Positions 32,542-40,556 of a stretch of 64,000 nt of DNA are shown here, in pieces. The DNA is from DASVEG01 sp035540495 (lineage in GTDB: Bacteria; Actinomycetota; Acidimicrobiia; Acidimicrobiales; CADCTF01): assembly GCA_035540495.1 (NCBI GenBank), contig DATLGL010000024.1, forward strand, positions 3,234 through 67,233, read 5' to 3'. The stretch's first letter is position 1. Every line of letters begins with the position of its first letter. Position numbers and translations under genes: made by a program. Below the pieces are notes generated by a model. That model saw only the letters and a program-made list of their open reading frames with translations, was not told the DNA's origin and ran no database searches.

Positions 32542-35426
32542 TCCGCCACCTTGAGCCCGAGGAAGCGGACGATCGCATCGTCACCCTGCTTCCGTTCGAA
32601 CGCCTCGCCCCGGCGCGACGGGCACACGCGGTCGTAGTCGCAGTTCCGGCAGTTGCCCCAGCTGTCGAGCACCGGCTCGCCGGGATGGCCGGGAAAGATG
32701 CCGTCGTCGATCGCGTCGGCGATCTGGGTGAGCACGTCGAGGAAACGCCGGCGGGTGGCGTCGTCGAGAGCCACCTCCACCCGCGGGTACCCCTTCGCCG
32801 CGTCGGTGACGAACCAGTACTCGGCCGAGATCGACGCGTCGGGGAACGATGGTGCAAGCGCCAGCGCGTAGACCGGAAGTTGCAGGCGGCGTCCGGCCGC
32901 GGTCGGGTCGGTCGGCGGCTCGCCCTTCTTCCCGACGAGATCGCGGCGGTAGTACTCCGACCGGCCGGTCTTGTAGTCGGTCACCCGAACCCGGTGACCA
33001 TCGGACGACGCGTCGACCCGGTCGATCTTCCCCCGGAACCGCATCGTCCGGCCGTCGGGCAGAGCGACTGCCACGACGCCGAGGTCGTCGCCGCCGTCGG
33101 ACATGCCGAACGCCGCCTCGGCCTGCACCGGGCGCAATCCGCGCTCCCGGACATCCGCCGCGTCGAGCGCGACGATCGCGGCCAGATCGGCGCGCAGCGA
33201 CCGACGTTCGAGCGTCCACGGGACCGCACGTCCGACGCGTCCGGCGGACTCGAACGCTTCGCACACCTCGTCGATCAACCGGTCGAGCACCTCGAGCTCT
33301 TCGTCGAGCGGGGCCGGTCGGCCGCGCGCGATACGCCACTCGACGAGCCGTTCGAGCACCTCGTGGACGAGCGTGCCGCGCTCGAGGGGGTCGGTGCCGA
33401 CGCGGTCTTCGGGAGTGTGGGTGGCATCGACCCTCAGCACGGAGTGCAGGAAGTGCTGGAACGGACACGAGGCCCACGTCTCGACCGCCGTCGGGGACAA
33501 CACCCGGGAGTCGACGGACAGCGCCGGATGGCGCCCGACCAAACCGTCCCATTCCGAGAGCGAGCTCGAGTGGCGAGCGCGCACCGCTTCCGCGCTGCGC
33601 CCGATGCCGGCGTGGGCGAACGAGGCGCCTGCAGCCAGCGCGTGAACGACCGCTTCCTGAGCCGACGCCGGGACGTCGCCGAGCACGACGGCGGAGAAGC
33701 TGGCCACGGGCGCGATGTCGGTCGATCGCCGTGCGGGCCGGCCATCGGGTGTGGGCGCCCACTCGAGCAGCCAGCGCGAGGGGTTCCGCTGCTGCTGCGC
33801 CCGCTGGTCGGCACGCGCCGCCAGGAGGATCCGGTGCTCGGCGCTGCGGAGCAGCTGCTCGAGCTGGCGCCGGTCGGCCGCCCGCCGCTCGCGCCTCGTC
33901 GGCAGGTCTCCGCTCGTCTTCGACCGGACGACGTCGGGGAGCAGCGGATCGTCGCGGCGCCGCGGTGGGAAGGTGCCCTCGTTCATGCCGACGACGATCA
34001 CGGCATCGGTGGCTGCGCCCGCGAGCTCGCGCACGGTGCCGAGAAGGACGCCCGTGCCCATCGGGCGGCGGCCGAAGCCGATGGAGAGCTGCGCCTCGAC
34101 GGCCTCGACGAACACCGCGACGTCGGATGGTCCGGCACTGCCGAGCGCATCGAGCCCAGCGAGCGAACGCAGCCCGTCGACGACGGCCTCGCGTTCGATG
34201 TCGTCGACCGTCGCCACGTACGTGTCGAGCAGGCCGATCACCCACTCGACGTGCGTCGACCACGAGCCGACCGCGGGCGGATCGAGGGCCCGCACCAGAC
34301 CCTCGACGAATCGAGCGAGGCGTTCCGCGGACGGGGCCGCCGCCGGGACCGACGACGACAGGCGCTCGAGTCGGACCCGCCACTGCGCGGGCCGGGCGAC
34401 CACGTTCGCCTCACGGGCCAGCCGGTCCCATCGGGCGGAAGGCACGCCGGAACCCGTCGACGGATCCACGATCGGCGCGGCCGCGAACAGCTCGGCCATC
34501 GCTGCCCGCGAGAACTCGAGCTCGGGCAGCGCGAGCAGGGCACGAAGAGCGCGGCCCGTCGCGGTCGTGGCGAGCGTGTCGACGCCGCGGCCGCTCCACG
34601 GCACCCCGGCCGCGTCGAGGAGCTCGCGGAGCAGCCGGACGTACGGCTCGCCCGGGTACGCGATCGCGATGCGATGGAAGGGCAGCCCGTCTCGCGCGAG
34701 ACGCAGCACCTCTCGGATGGCGACGCGCACCTCGGCCTCAGGGTCGGGCGCGATCGCCACGCGGCTCGCTCGAAGCGGTTCGGCTGGCGTCGACGCGGAC
34801 GCGGCGGATGTCACCGCGCCCTTCGTGACGAGCGCGTCGATCAGCCGTTGTTCCGGATGCGAGAGCTCGAGCGACGGTGACACGACGACGTGCGGGACCG
34901 TGACCGGTCCGGAACCCGAGGCGACCGCGCGAGCGGCCTCCTCGACGACGTCGACGTCGTCGAACCACGACGCGGCGACGCGTTCGCGGTAGCGATCGAA
35001 GACGGCGAGCAGGGTGGCGCTGTCGTCGCTCGACCGCAGCGACGCGAGCGACGCAGGAGCGCAGCGTCGGAGCTCGCGGAACCGTGCGTCGAGCGCTGCG
35101 ATCGTCGCGGGGTGGGTCGAGGCCTCACCGAGGTGCGCCCCTTCCGCAGCCGCGTCGGAGACGGCCAGTGCGATCGCCCGCCGCCGCACGGCACTCGACA
35201 ACGAGCCGCGGCCCGGGGACGCGAGCGAAGGGCCGGCGAGGAACTCGGCGAGGCCGCTGACCGTCAGCGCTCGGACATCGAAGAGCGCGCCACCGGAGGC
35301 GAGGCGTCGCCTGAGGGACACGCCCGCCGCCGCGGTCGGCACGAGCACGACGACGGGAGCGAACGGGTCAACGGCGCGTGCGGACGCGATGGCCGCCCGC
35401 ACCTCGTCGATCGCCGCCGCTTCCAC
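32538..35426 (-). CDS. AddB-like iron-sulfur nuclease subunit
   Basis: 962 residues; partner of the AddA-like protein. The N-terminal half has a degraded helicase fold: where a Walker A would stand it reads VLVPTAAAGVSLRRRL, so it cannot bind ATP the usual way. The C-terminal third is a PD-(D/E)XK nuclease with an iron-sulfur clasp: first Cys in WASCPFQHFL, then GKIDRVD, TDYKTG, QLPVYALAL, and the last three Cys in CRNCDYDRVC. GTG start; a TACCCT hexamer lies 7 bases before it. Confidence 0.88.
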   Translation of the reverse strand: MEAAAIDEVRAAIASARAVDPFAPVVVLVPTAAAGVSLRRRLASGGALFDVRALTVSGLAEFLAGPSLASPGRGSLSSAVRRRAIALAVSDAAAEGAHLGEASTHPATIAALDARFRELRRCAPASLASLRSSDDSATLLAVFDRYRERVAASWFDDVDVVEEAARAVASGSGPVTVPHVVVSPSLELSHPEQRLIDALVTKGAVTSAASASTPAEPLRASRVAIAPDPEAEVRVAIREVLRLARDGLPFHRIAIAYPGEPYVRLLRELLDAAGVPWSGRGVDTLATTATGRALRALLALPELEFSRAAMAELFAAAPIVDPSTGSGVPSARWDRLAREANVVARPAQWRVRLERLSSSVPAAAPSAERLARFVEGLVRALDPPAVGSWSTHVEWVIGLLDTYVATVDDIEREAVVDGLRSLAGLDALGSAGPSDVAVFVEAVEAQLSIGFGRRPMGTGVLLGTVRELAGAATDAVIVVGMNEGTFPPRRRDDPLLPDVVRSKTSGDLPTRRERRAADRRQLEQLLRSAEHRILLAARADQRAQQQRNPSRWLLEWAPTPDGRPARRSTDIAPVASFSAVVLGDVPASAQEAVVHALAAGASFAHAGIGRSAEAVRARHSSSLSEWDGLVGRHPALSVDSRVLSPTAVETWASCPFQHFLHSVLRVDATHTPEDRVGTDPLERGTLVHEVLERLVEWRIARGRPAPLDEELEVLDRLIDEVCEAFESAGRVGRAVPWTLERRSLRADLAAIVALDAADVRERGLRPVQAEAAFGMSDGGDDLGVVAVALPDGRTMRFRGKIDRVDASSDGHRVRVTDYKTGRSEYYRRDLVGKKGEPPTDPTAAGRRLQLPVYALALAPSFPDASISAEYWFVTDAAKGYPRVEVALDDATRRRFLDVLTQIADAIDDGIFPGHPGEPVLDSWGNCRNCDYDRVCPSRRGEAFERKQGDDAIVRFLGLKVAE

Positions 35427-35433
35427 ACCTCCG

Positions 35434-35439
35434 AGGGTA
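35434..35439 (-). promoter_or_regulatory. Candidate -10 hexamer TACCCT before the AddB-like gene
   Basis: On the minus strand TACCCT ends 7 bases before the GTG at 35426. It lies in the 30 bases after the NERD gene, so the AddB/AddA genes may have their own leaderless promoter. A GGAGG also lies here, only two bases before the GTG, too close for normal ribosome binding. Confidence 0.35.
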
Positions 35440-35456
35440 GGAGGTGGGTGGGACAG

Positions 35457-35891
35457 CTACGCGACGGCGAACTGCTGCTCGAGCAGCGTGCACACCTCGT
35501 CGCGGATCGCGTCGACGACGGATTCCGGCAGCAGGGCGCGCGACCGCAGCTGCTCCGTCCACTCGTCGGAGAGATCGTCGAACAGGAAGGCGACCCCGTC
35601 GACGACACGGACACCGCCGGCTACTTCGGGCTGACCAGGACCACAGGCGAGAACCGCAGGCACCACCTCGACCGAGAGCTCCCGGACCGCGAGGTGGTGT
35701 TGGAGCTGGCGGGCGCCGATGCGGGCGCGGATGTCGGCGCGGCCGCGCTCGTCGCGCTGGTTCGACCACATCACCTGCACCGCGAGCACACCTGCCGGCC
35801 CAACCAGCACGTGGTCGATCGCAGCGTTGGGAAGCGAGACGTCGTCCCCGACGAACCACCCCGCACCCCGAAGATCGTGCACGCTCCGCAT
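35457..35891 (-). CDS. Small NERD-like (nuclease-related) domain protein
   Basis: 144 residues. The N-terminal part fits the NERD pattern: GDDVSLPNAAIDHVLVGPAGVLAVQVMWSNQ, where the family has an Asp after a hydrophobic strand and a second strand ending V-(I/D)-x-K; here the Lys position is not clear (VQVMW). No membrane helix or signal. It stands first in the minus-strand run with the AddB- and AddA-like nucleases, which suggests a DNA-processing role, but activity is unproven and the catalytic residues look incomplete. Confidence 0.55.
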   Translation of the reverse strand: MRSVHDLRGAGWFVGDDVSLPNAAIDHVLVGPAGVLAVQVMWSNQRDERGRADIRARIGARQLQHHLAVRELSVEVVPAVLACGPGQPEVAGGVRVVDGVAFLFDDLSDEWTEQLRSRALLPESVVDAIRDEVCTLLEQQFAVA

Positions 35892-35981
35892 GGTGTTGTG
35901 TCGACGTGAACAGCGGACACCTGTAGGACAATCGAGAGAGGCGTCGTCGAACCGACGGCCTCATCACGTCGAAGGAACTGG

Positions 35982-36515
35982 ATGGACGACGTCGAGCTGG
36001 TGAAGCGCGCGAACGGTGGCGACGAAGCAGCGTTCGAGCTGCTCGTCCGCCGTCACGCGCCCGCCGCCTGGCGGCTGGCCAACACCCTCCTCCGCGATGC
36101 CTTCGCGGCCGACGAGGCGGTCCAGGACGCGTTCGTGAAGGCCCATCGCTCGCTCCACACCTTCCGGGGCGACGCGGCCTTCTCCACCTGGCTCCTCTCC
36201 ATCACCAGGCGCGTCTGCATCGACCGCCTCCGGCTGAAGCGGGCGGAGGTCGTGTCGCTCGACGAGGCGAGGCGGGAACGTGCTGCGGTCACGGATGCCG
36301 CGCTCCGGGTGGCGATCGAGCAAGCCGTGGCCGAGCTCCCGGACGTCGAGCGGGAGGCGTTCGTTCTCGTCGACGTCCTCGGGCACTCGCGTGAGGACGC
36401 TGCCGTGATCGTCGGGGTGCCGGCGTCGACGATGCGCTCCCGGGTCACCCGCGCCCGCGAGCGGCTCGCCGACGCGCTGACCGACGCCGATGAGCGACGT
36501 GAGGGGCGGGCGTGA
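35982..36515 (+). CDS. ECF-type RNA polymerase sigma factor
   Basis: 177 residues with the two-domain ECF plan. Region 2: AAFELLVRRHAPAAWRLANTLL and ADEAVQDAFVKAHRSLHTFRG, then AFSTWLLSITRRVCIDRLR. Region 4: LPDVEREAFVLVDVLGHSREDAA and the recognition helix VPASTMRSRVTRARERL. It directs RNA polymerase to a small stress regulon, probably including this operon. Its stop overlaps the GTG of the anti-sigma gene, the usual arrangement for a coupled pair. Confidence 0.93.
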   Translation: MDDVELVKRANGGDEAAFELLVRRHAPAAWRLANTLLRDAFAADEAVQDAFVKAHRSLHTFRGDAAFSTWLLSITRRVCIDRLRLKRAEVVSLDEARRERAAVTDAALRVAIEQAVAELPDVEREAFVLVDVLGHSREDAAVIVGVPASTMRSRVTRARERLADALTDADERREGRA

Positions 36516-37492
36516 CCGACTTCCACGCGGCATGGCGCGACGCGGTGCTCGCCGGCGACCCGGGTCCCGACGCGAACGCCGATCTCGCCCAGCACCTCGC
36601 CGACTGCACCGAGTGCGCGGAGTTGGCGGTGCGGGTCGCCACCGTGCGGCGTCTCGCGCCGACGCTCGGCACCGCGCCGGTGCCGGCCGACCTCGGCGAC
36701 CGGCTCGTCGCGTCGCTCCGGCGAACCGACGCCTACCGCACCACCAGGCGCCGGCGCGTCGCCCACGTGCTCCTTCCCCGCCTCGCGATCGCGGCGGCGG
36801 TGATCGTGCTGTTCGGGGTGCTCGTCGCGTCCGACGACGGCTCGGCGCCGGGCGGCGAGGACGTCGATCTCTCCGACGCTCTTCTGGTGTCGGCCGAGCA
36901 GACCGAGGCGGCCGGCAGCGCGCGGCTCCGGCTAGAAGGCGTGGCGACGGTCGCCACCGCCGACGGCACCCGCGTCCGCATCGGCTTCGGCGGCGTCGGC
37001 GAGCTCTCGGCCGACCGGACCCACTACCGCGGCGTCGCCCGCTTCGCCGACGTCATCGTCCCGTACGAGCTCACGACGATCGGCCCGGACACCTGGACCC
37101 GGCGCGCCGACGGCACCTGGTTCCACGTGCGCGAGCGCGTCGGCGCGCTGGCCCCGGTCGTGCTCGACGCGGGTTCCGTCCTCCAGCTGCTCCGCTTGCC
37201 CAAGGCCGACCTGGAACTCGTCGCATCGACCGACGAGCTCCGCCTCTTCCGCTTCGAGGTCACCCCCCGGAGCGGGCCCACCTATCGGGTGCACGCCGCG
37301 GTCGGCACCGACGACGTCCTCCGCCGGGTCGACCTCGAATCCGACGCGGGCGGTTGTCAGACGAAGGTGTCGATGGTCCTCTACGGCCTCGGCGAGCCCG
37401 TCGCGATCCACCGTCCTGCGGCGGCTGACATCGGCGGCACCTGGGCACCACCCGCGGCCATGCCGGTCGTCGCCCTCTTCCCCTCGGGCTGA
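36512..37492 (+). CDS. Zinc-finger anti-sigma factor with extracytoplasmic sensor domain
   Basis: 326 residues. The N-terminal ZAS motif is H28-x3-C32-x2-C35 (HLADCTEC), which would clamp the sigma factor encoded just upstream. One membrane helix lies at about 88-108. The outer domain of some 210 residues is rich in beta strands (RVRIGFGGVGELSADRTHYRG, TTIGPDTWTRRADGTWFHV) and looks like the LppX/LolA lipoprotein-type fold, perhaps sensing lipids or envelope state; that is inference. GTG start inside the sigma stop. Confidence 0.85.
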   Translation: MTDFHAAWRDAVLAGDPGPDANADLAQHLADCTECAELAVRVATVRRLAPTLGTAPVPADLGDRLVASLRRTDAYRTTRRRRVAHVLLPRLAIAAAVIVLFGVLVASDDGSAPGGEDVDLSDALLVSAEQTEAAGSARLRLEGVATVATADGTRVRIGFGGVGELSADRTHYRGVARFADVIVPYELTTIGPDTWTRRADGTWFHVRERVGALAPVVLDAGSVLQLLRLPKADLELVASTDELRLFRFEVTPRSGPTYRVHAAVGTDDVLRRVDLESDAGGCQTKVSMVLYGLGEPVAIHRPAAADIGGTWAPPAAMPVVALFPSG

Positions 37493-37501
37493 CTCAGCCC
37501 G
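37485..37501. terminator. Palindrome spanning two convergent stop codons
   Basis: CGGGCTGA-C-TCAGCCCG is a perfect 17-base palindrome containing the anti-sigma stop (TGA, 37490-37492) and the complementary stop of the homogentisate dioxygenase gene (37494-37496). It could act as a short bidirectional terminator stem, but there is no T-run and the loop is tight; the match may partly reflect both genes ending in Gly-stop. Confidence 0.3.
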
Positions 37502-38666
37502 CGGTCCAGCTGAGCGGGTACGACGGGTCGTCGAAGGCGTCCGCCGCCGCGGTCATCGTCAGGGGCCGGAACGTGTCGATCATCACCGCGACCTCCTCGG
37601 TGTGCGTCTTGCCGATCGACGCCTCCGCGACACCCGGCGCCGGCCCGTGCGGGATGCCCTTGGGGTGCCACGTGATCGCCGCAGGTTCGATGCCCTTCCG
37701 GCTGAAGAAGTCGCCGTCGACGTAGAAGAGGAGCTCGTCGGAGTCGAGGTTCGCGTGGTTGTACGGCGCCGTGACCACGTCCGGCCCGTCGTCGAGGCGA
37801 CGGGGGACGAAGGAGCACACCACCGCCCCGTCGATCTCGAACGTCTGGTGGACGGGCGGCGGCATGTGCTGGCGGCCGCTGATCGGTTCGAAGTCGTGGA
37901 TCGAGAACGCGTACGGGTAGAGGTGGCCGTCCCATCCCACGACGTCGAACGGGTGATGGTCGAGCGTCAGCACCGATGCCCGACCGTCGGCCCGCACGAT
38001 CACGTCGAACTCGCCCCGCTCGTCGCAGTCGAGCAGTTCGGTCGGCCTGCGGAAGTCGCGCTCCCAGTACGGGGCGTGCTCGAGCAGCTGTCCCTCGGCG
38101 TTCTGGTACCGCTTCGGCAGGCGGATCGAACCTGTGACATCGACCGTGAGGTGGAGGTTCCGATCGGCGCTGACCCAGCGGTGCGTCGTGCCCTTGGGCA
38201 CCACCACGTAATCGCCCGGCCGGTAGTCGACGACGCCGAACACCGACTCCAGCCGTCCCGAACCCTCCTGGACGAAGTGGAGCTCGTCGGTGCCGCCGTT
38301 GCGGACGAACGGGCCATCGCCCGCTTCGAACGCGCTCAGCCCGACGACGATGTCACCGTTGAAGAACAGGGGAGTGCGCCCATCGAGCTCGTTCGCGGCG
38401 ACCGGTGCCTTCCCGGCCGTGCGCAGCAGGTGGTGGCGGAGCAGGCCCGTCTCGGCGGACGGAGCGGGCGCGGCGACGCCCGTCCCCTCGTACGCCCGAA
38501 CCCGCAGCACCCGCGTCGGCGCGTACCGGTGGTAGAGGATCGAGTAGCGGCCGCTGAAGCCCTCGAGACCGACGACCTCCTCCGCCCGCAAGCCTCCCGA
38601 TTCGTCGCGAACGGCGACGTGTCGCTTGCGCGGCACGTCCCCCAGCCGGTGGTAGCTCGGCGCCAC
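37494..38666 (-). CDS. hmgA: Homogentisate 1,2-dioxygenase
   Basis: Opens the ring of homogentisate to maleylacetoacetate in tyrosine/phenylalanine breakdown, using Fe(II). 390 residues, the short bacterial form. Seen: LHFVQEGSGRLESVFGVVDYRPGD (cupin strand), the iron-site region NHANLDSDELLFYVDGDF with its His and Glu, and WHPKGIPHGPAPG with the further His. GTG start with TACGCT 7 bases upstream and no ribosome site. No other gene of the pathway is in the window, so it appears to stand alone. Confidence 0.92.
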   Translation of the reverse strand: MAPSYHRLGDVPRKRHVAVRDESGGLRAEEVVGLEGFSGRYSILYHRYAPTRVLRVRAYEGTGVAAPAPSAETGLLRHHLLRTAGKAPVAANELDGRTPLFFNGDIVVGLSAFEAGDGPFVRNGGTDELHFVQEGSGRLESVFGVVDYRPGDYVVVPKGTTHRWVSADRNLHLTVDVTGSIRLPKRYQNAEGQLLEHAPYWERDFRRPTELLDCDERGEFDVIVRADGRASVLTLDHHPFDVVGWDGHLYPYAFSIHDFEPISGRQHMPPPVHQTFEIDGAVVCSFVPRRLDDGPDVVTAPYNHANLDSDELLFYVDGDFFSRKGIEPAAITWHPKGIPHGPAPGVAEASIGKTHTEEVAVMIDTFRPLTMTAAADAFDDPSYPLSWTAG

Positions 38667-38673
38667 GGCGCCA

Positions 38674-38679
38674 AGCGTA
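38674..38679 (-). promoter_or_regulatory. Candidate -10 hexamer TACGCT for hmgA
   Basis: On the minus strand TACGCT ends 7 bases before the GTG at 38666, in the 25-base gap after the upstream gene. It fits a leaderless start; no -35 is clear. Confidence 0.4.
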
Positions 38680-38691
38680 CGACCCGAGGTC

Positions 38692-39444
38692 CTACGGGCG
38701 CAGTGCCGTCGACGTGGTGTCGCCGACGTTGGTGACCCCGGTCGTCGTCCCGGTGGACGACGACGTGGGAGCGGTGACGGCGTCGACGACCGGCGTGACG
38801 ACCGGCGCGACCGCCGACTCGACCGGAGCGACCACCTGGGTGACCACCTCTGCCGCCGTCGGTCCGATCACCGGCACCTCGGCGACCACCGAGGTCACCG
38901 GCTCGAGCAGGCTCGTCACGGGAGTCGGAGGCGCCGGCGCGATCGCGCCGTCGTTGGAGCTCGGGATCCCGCTCCGCGCCGGCAGCGTCGATGCCGGTGA
39001 CGAACCGACCCGCGGCGCGGTCGGGGCCGGAACGGCGACCGCGGGCAGCGCGCCCATCGCGGGCGACTCGGTGGACGCCGGCGACGGCGCAGCGTTCGCG
39101 GGCGTTCCCGCGCCGAACGAAGCCAGCGCGTGGTCAGCGAGGTCGGCCGGGATGTCGAACGACGCGAAGCCTTCGCCGCCGAAGTCGACCGCTGCGGACG
39201 ATGACGTCGATCCCGCCGCCGACGCCGCAGAGACGGTGCCTCGGTCGGCGTCACCCGCCGTCTCGCCCCCCAGCATCGACGCCAAGGTGAGGCCGTTCGC
39301 GGCCAGGAGCCCCGCGATCGACACGCCGATGCCGTACTGGAGCCACTTCGGCGGCTGGGTCGAGGCGCGGCTGACGACCCTGACCTTCGCCTTCGATCGT
39401 TCCGGGACGTCGAAGCTGCCTCCGGCTACGGTCACGCTCGTCAA
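38692..39444 (-). CDS. Unknown one-helix protein with Pro/Thr/Val-rich outer region
   Basis: 250 residues, family not recognised. A basic N-terminus of about 33 residues, one hydrophobic helix (WLQYGIGVSIAGLLAANGL, about 34-52), then a long low-complexity Ala/Ser/Pro/Thr region ending in Val/Pro-rich repeats (PVTSVVAEVPVIGP, VAPVESAVAPVVTPVVDAV). This looks like a wall-spanning or exposed stalk. TTG start with a strong GGGGAGGA ribosome site 5 bases upstream decides for this strand against an equally long plus-strand ORF. It is divergent from the second nuo operon. Confidence 0.65.
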   Translation of the reverse strand: MTSVTVAGGSFDVPERSKAKVRVVSRASTQPPKWLQYGIGVSIAGLLAANGLTLASMLGGETAGDADRGTVSAASAAGSTSSSAAVDFGGEGFASFDIPADLADHALASFGAGTPANAAPSPASTESPAMGALPAVAVPAPTAPRVGSSPASTLPARSGIPSSNDGAIAPAPPTPVTSLLEPVTSVVAEVPVIGPTAAEVVTQVVAPVESAVAPVVTPVVDAVTAPTSSSTGTTTGVTNVGDTTSTALRP

Positions 39445-39458
39445 AGGTCCTCCCCAGG

Positions 39459-39488
39459 ACTAGTCACACCAGGTGAACGATGACTAGT
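39459..39488. promoter_or_regulatory. Nested inverted repeat between divergent genes
   Basis: ACTAGTCA (39459-39466) and TGACTAGT (39481-39488) are perfect complements 14 bases apart, and inside the gap CACC-A-GGTG (39467-39475) is a second palindrome. AT-rich for this genome. It lies 14 bases upstream of the minus-strand start and about 50 upstream of the nuoA2 promoter, so an operator controlling one or both is plausible. Confidence 0.5.
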
Positions 39489-39540
39489 TCTCGGTCGGAC
39501 GACCCGCCGGCTTGAGCCCGGCTCCTGCGCCGTTCCTACT

Positions 39541-39570
39541 TTGGCGACTTGTGAGGGCGATCACTAGGCT
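39541..39570 (+). promoter_or_regulatory. Candidate promoter of the second nuo operon
   Basis: TTGGCG (39541-39546) and TAGGCT (39565-39570) are separated by 18 bases. TAGGCT ends 9 bases before the nuoA ATG, so the transcript would be leaderless or nearly so. The same TAGGCT hexamer precedes sppA. Confidence 0.45.
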
Positions 39571-39579
39571 CGCCCGCCG

Positions 39580-39945
39580 ATGTCGGACTTCCTCCGGAGC
39601 TACCTCACGGTGGCGATCTTCGGAGGCGTCGCTGTGCTGCTCGCGGCCCTGCTCCTGGGCATCGGCAGCCTGCTGCGCCCCCGTCGGCCGACCCCCCAGA
39701 AGGTCATCGCGTACGAGTCGGGTGTCGATCCGGTCGGCACCGGCTGGTCGCAGAGCCAGATCCGTTACTACGTGTTCGCGCTCCTCTTCGTCATGTTCGA
39801 CATCGAGGCGGTCTTCATCTTCCCGTGGGCGACGGAGCTCGAGACGCTCCAGGTGTTCGGCCTGATCGAGATGTTCATCTTCATCGGCATCCTCGCCCTC
39901 GGCCTCGTCTACGCCTGGCGAAAGGGAGTCCTGCGGTGGGTCTAG
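39580..39945 (+). CDS. nuoA: NADH-quinone oxidoreductase-like subunit A (complex I, operon 2)
   Basis: 121 residues, three helices, the standard length without the tail of the operon 1 copy. Signatures: YESGVDPVGTGWSQSQIRYY and FDIEAVFIFPWA. First gene of an 11-gene operon lacking the NADH module. ATG start with a promoter-like pair of hexamers directly upstream; nuoB begins 10 bases inside its 3' end. Confidence 0.95.
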   Translation: MSDFLRSYLTVAIFGGVAVLLAALLLGIGSLLRPRRPTPQKVIAYESGVDPVGTGWSQSQIRYYVFALLFVMFDIEAVFIFPWATELETLQVFGLIEMFIFIGILALGLVYAWRKGVLRWV

Positions 39946-40556
39946 TCGAGAAGGGGTGGGTGCCGAAGCCCCTCACCAAGGTGCTGAACACCGCCCGGAA
40001 GTACTCCCTGTGGGTGTACCAGTGGGGGCTCGCCTGCTGCGCGATCGAGATGGGCGCGGCGTTCGGCTCGCCTCGCTACGACGTCATGCGCCTCGGGGTG
40101 ATCCCGTTCCCGGCCTCGGCCCGTCAGGCCGACCTCGTCGTCATCTCCGGCACCGTCACCGACAAGATGGCCGTGCCGATCCGGCGGCTCTACGAGCAGA
40201 TGCCCGAGCCGAAGTACGTCATCTCGATGGGCTCGTGCGCGAACTGCGGAGGCCCTTACTGGGACAGCTACTCCGTCACCAAGGGCGTCGACCAGCTGAT
40301 CCCCGTCGACGTCTACGTGCCGGGCTGTCCGCCCCGCCCGGAGGCGCTGCTGGAGGGCATCGTCCTCCTCCAGAAGATGATCCAGGGCGAAGACATGGTC
40401 GACCGCTGGACGAAGGGCGACGAGCAGGGTGTGGCCCAGCTGACCGCTCGCGAGCCGAACCCCGGCCGCGCGACCGGCGGCTCCGCGAAGTCGAACGAAC
40501 CCGTGGTCGTCGGAGCCGCCTCCCGTGGCGAACGGAATCAGAGTCCGGTTCGATGA
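39936..40556 (+). CDS. nuoB: NADH-quinone oxidoreductase-like subunit B (complex I, operon 2)
   Basis: Carries cluster N2. Ligands C34, C35 (GLACCAIEMG), C101 (MGSCANCGG) and C131 (VPGCPPRPE). 206 residues including a tail of about 45 residues. The GTG at 39936 is preceded by AAAGGGAG and overlaps the nuoA end; longer in-frame readings lie within nuoA. The core clearly differs from the copy at 2982 (for example MGSCANCGG against MGVCASSGG), showing an old divergence, not a recent duplication. Confidence 0.95.
   Translation: MGLVEKGWVPKPLTKVLNTARKYSLWVYQWGLACCAIEMGAAFGSPRYDVMRLGVIPFPASARQADLVVISGTVTDKMAVPIRRLYEQMPEPKYVISMGSCANCGGPYWDSYSVTKGVDQLIPVDVYVPGCPPRPEALLEGIVLLQKMIQGEDMVDRWTKGDEQGVAQLTAREPNPGRATGGSAKSNEPVVVGAASRGERNQSPVR

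Noticed and set aside
32358..34880. 840-codon plus-strand open frame opposite the AddB-like gene
   Set aside because: The minus strand carries nuclease and iron-sulfur motifs; the plus frame shows only biased composition.
35982..37492. Sigma/anti-sigma pair as a classical two-component system
   Set aside because: The first protein has sigma regions 2 and 4 and no receiver domain; the second has a ZAS zinc motif, not a kinase.
38714..39463. Plus-strand 249-codon Thr/Val-rich frame opposite the stalk-like protein
   Set aside because: It has no ribosome site, no membrane segment in a sensible place, and ends inside the promoter region, whereas the minus strand has GGGGAGGA before its TTG and a clear helix.
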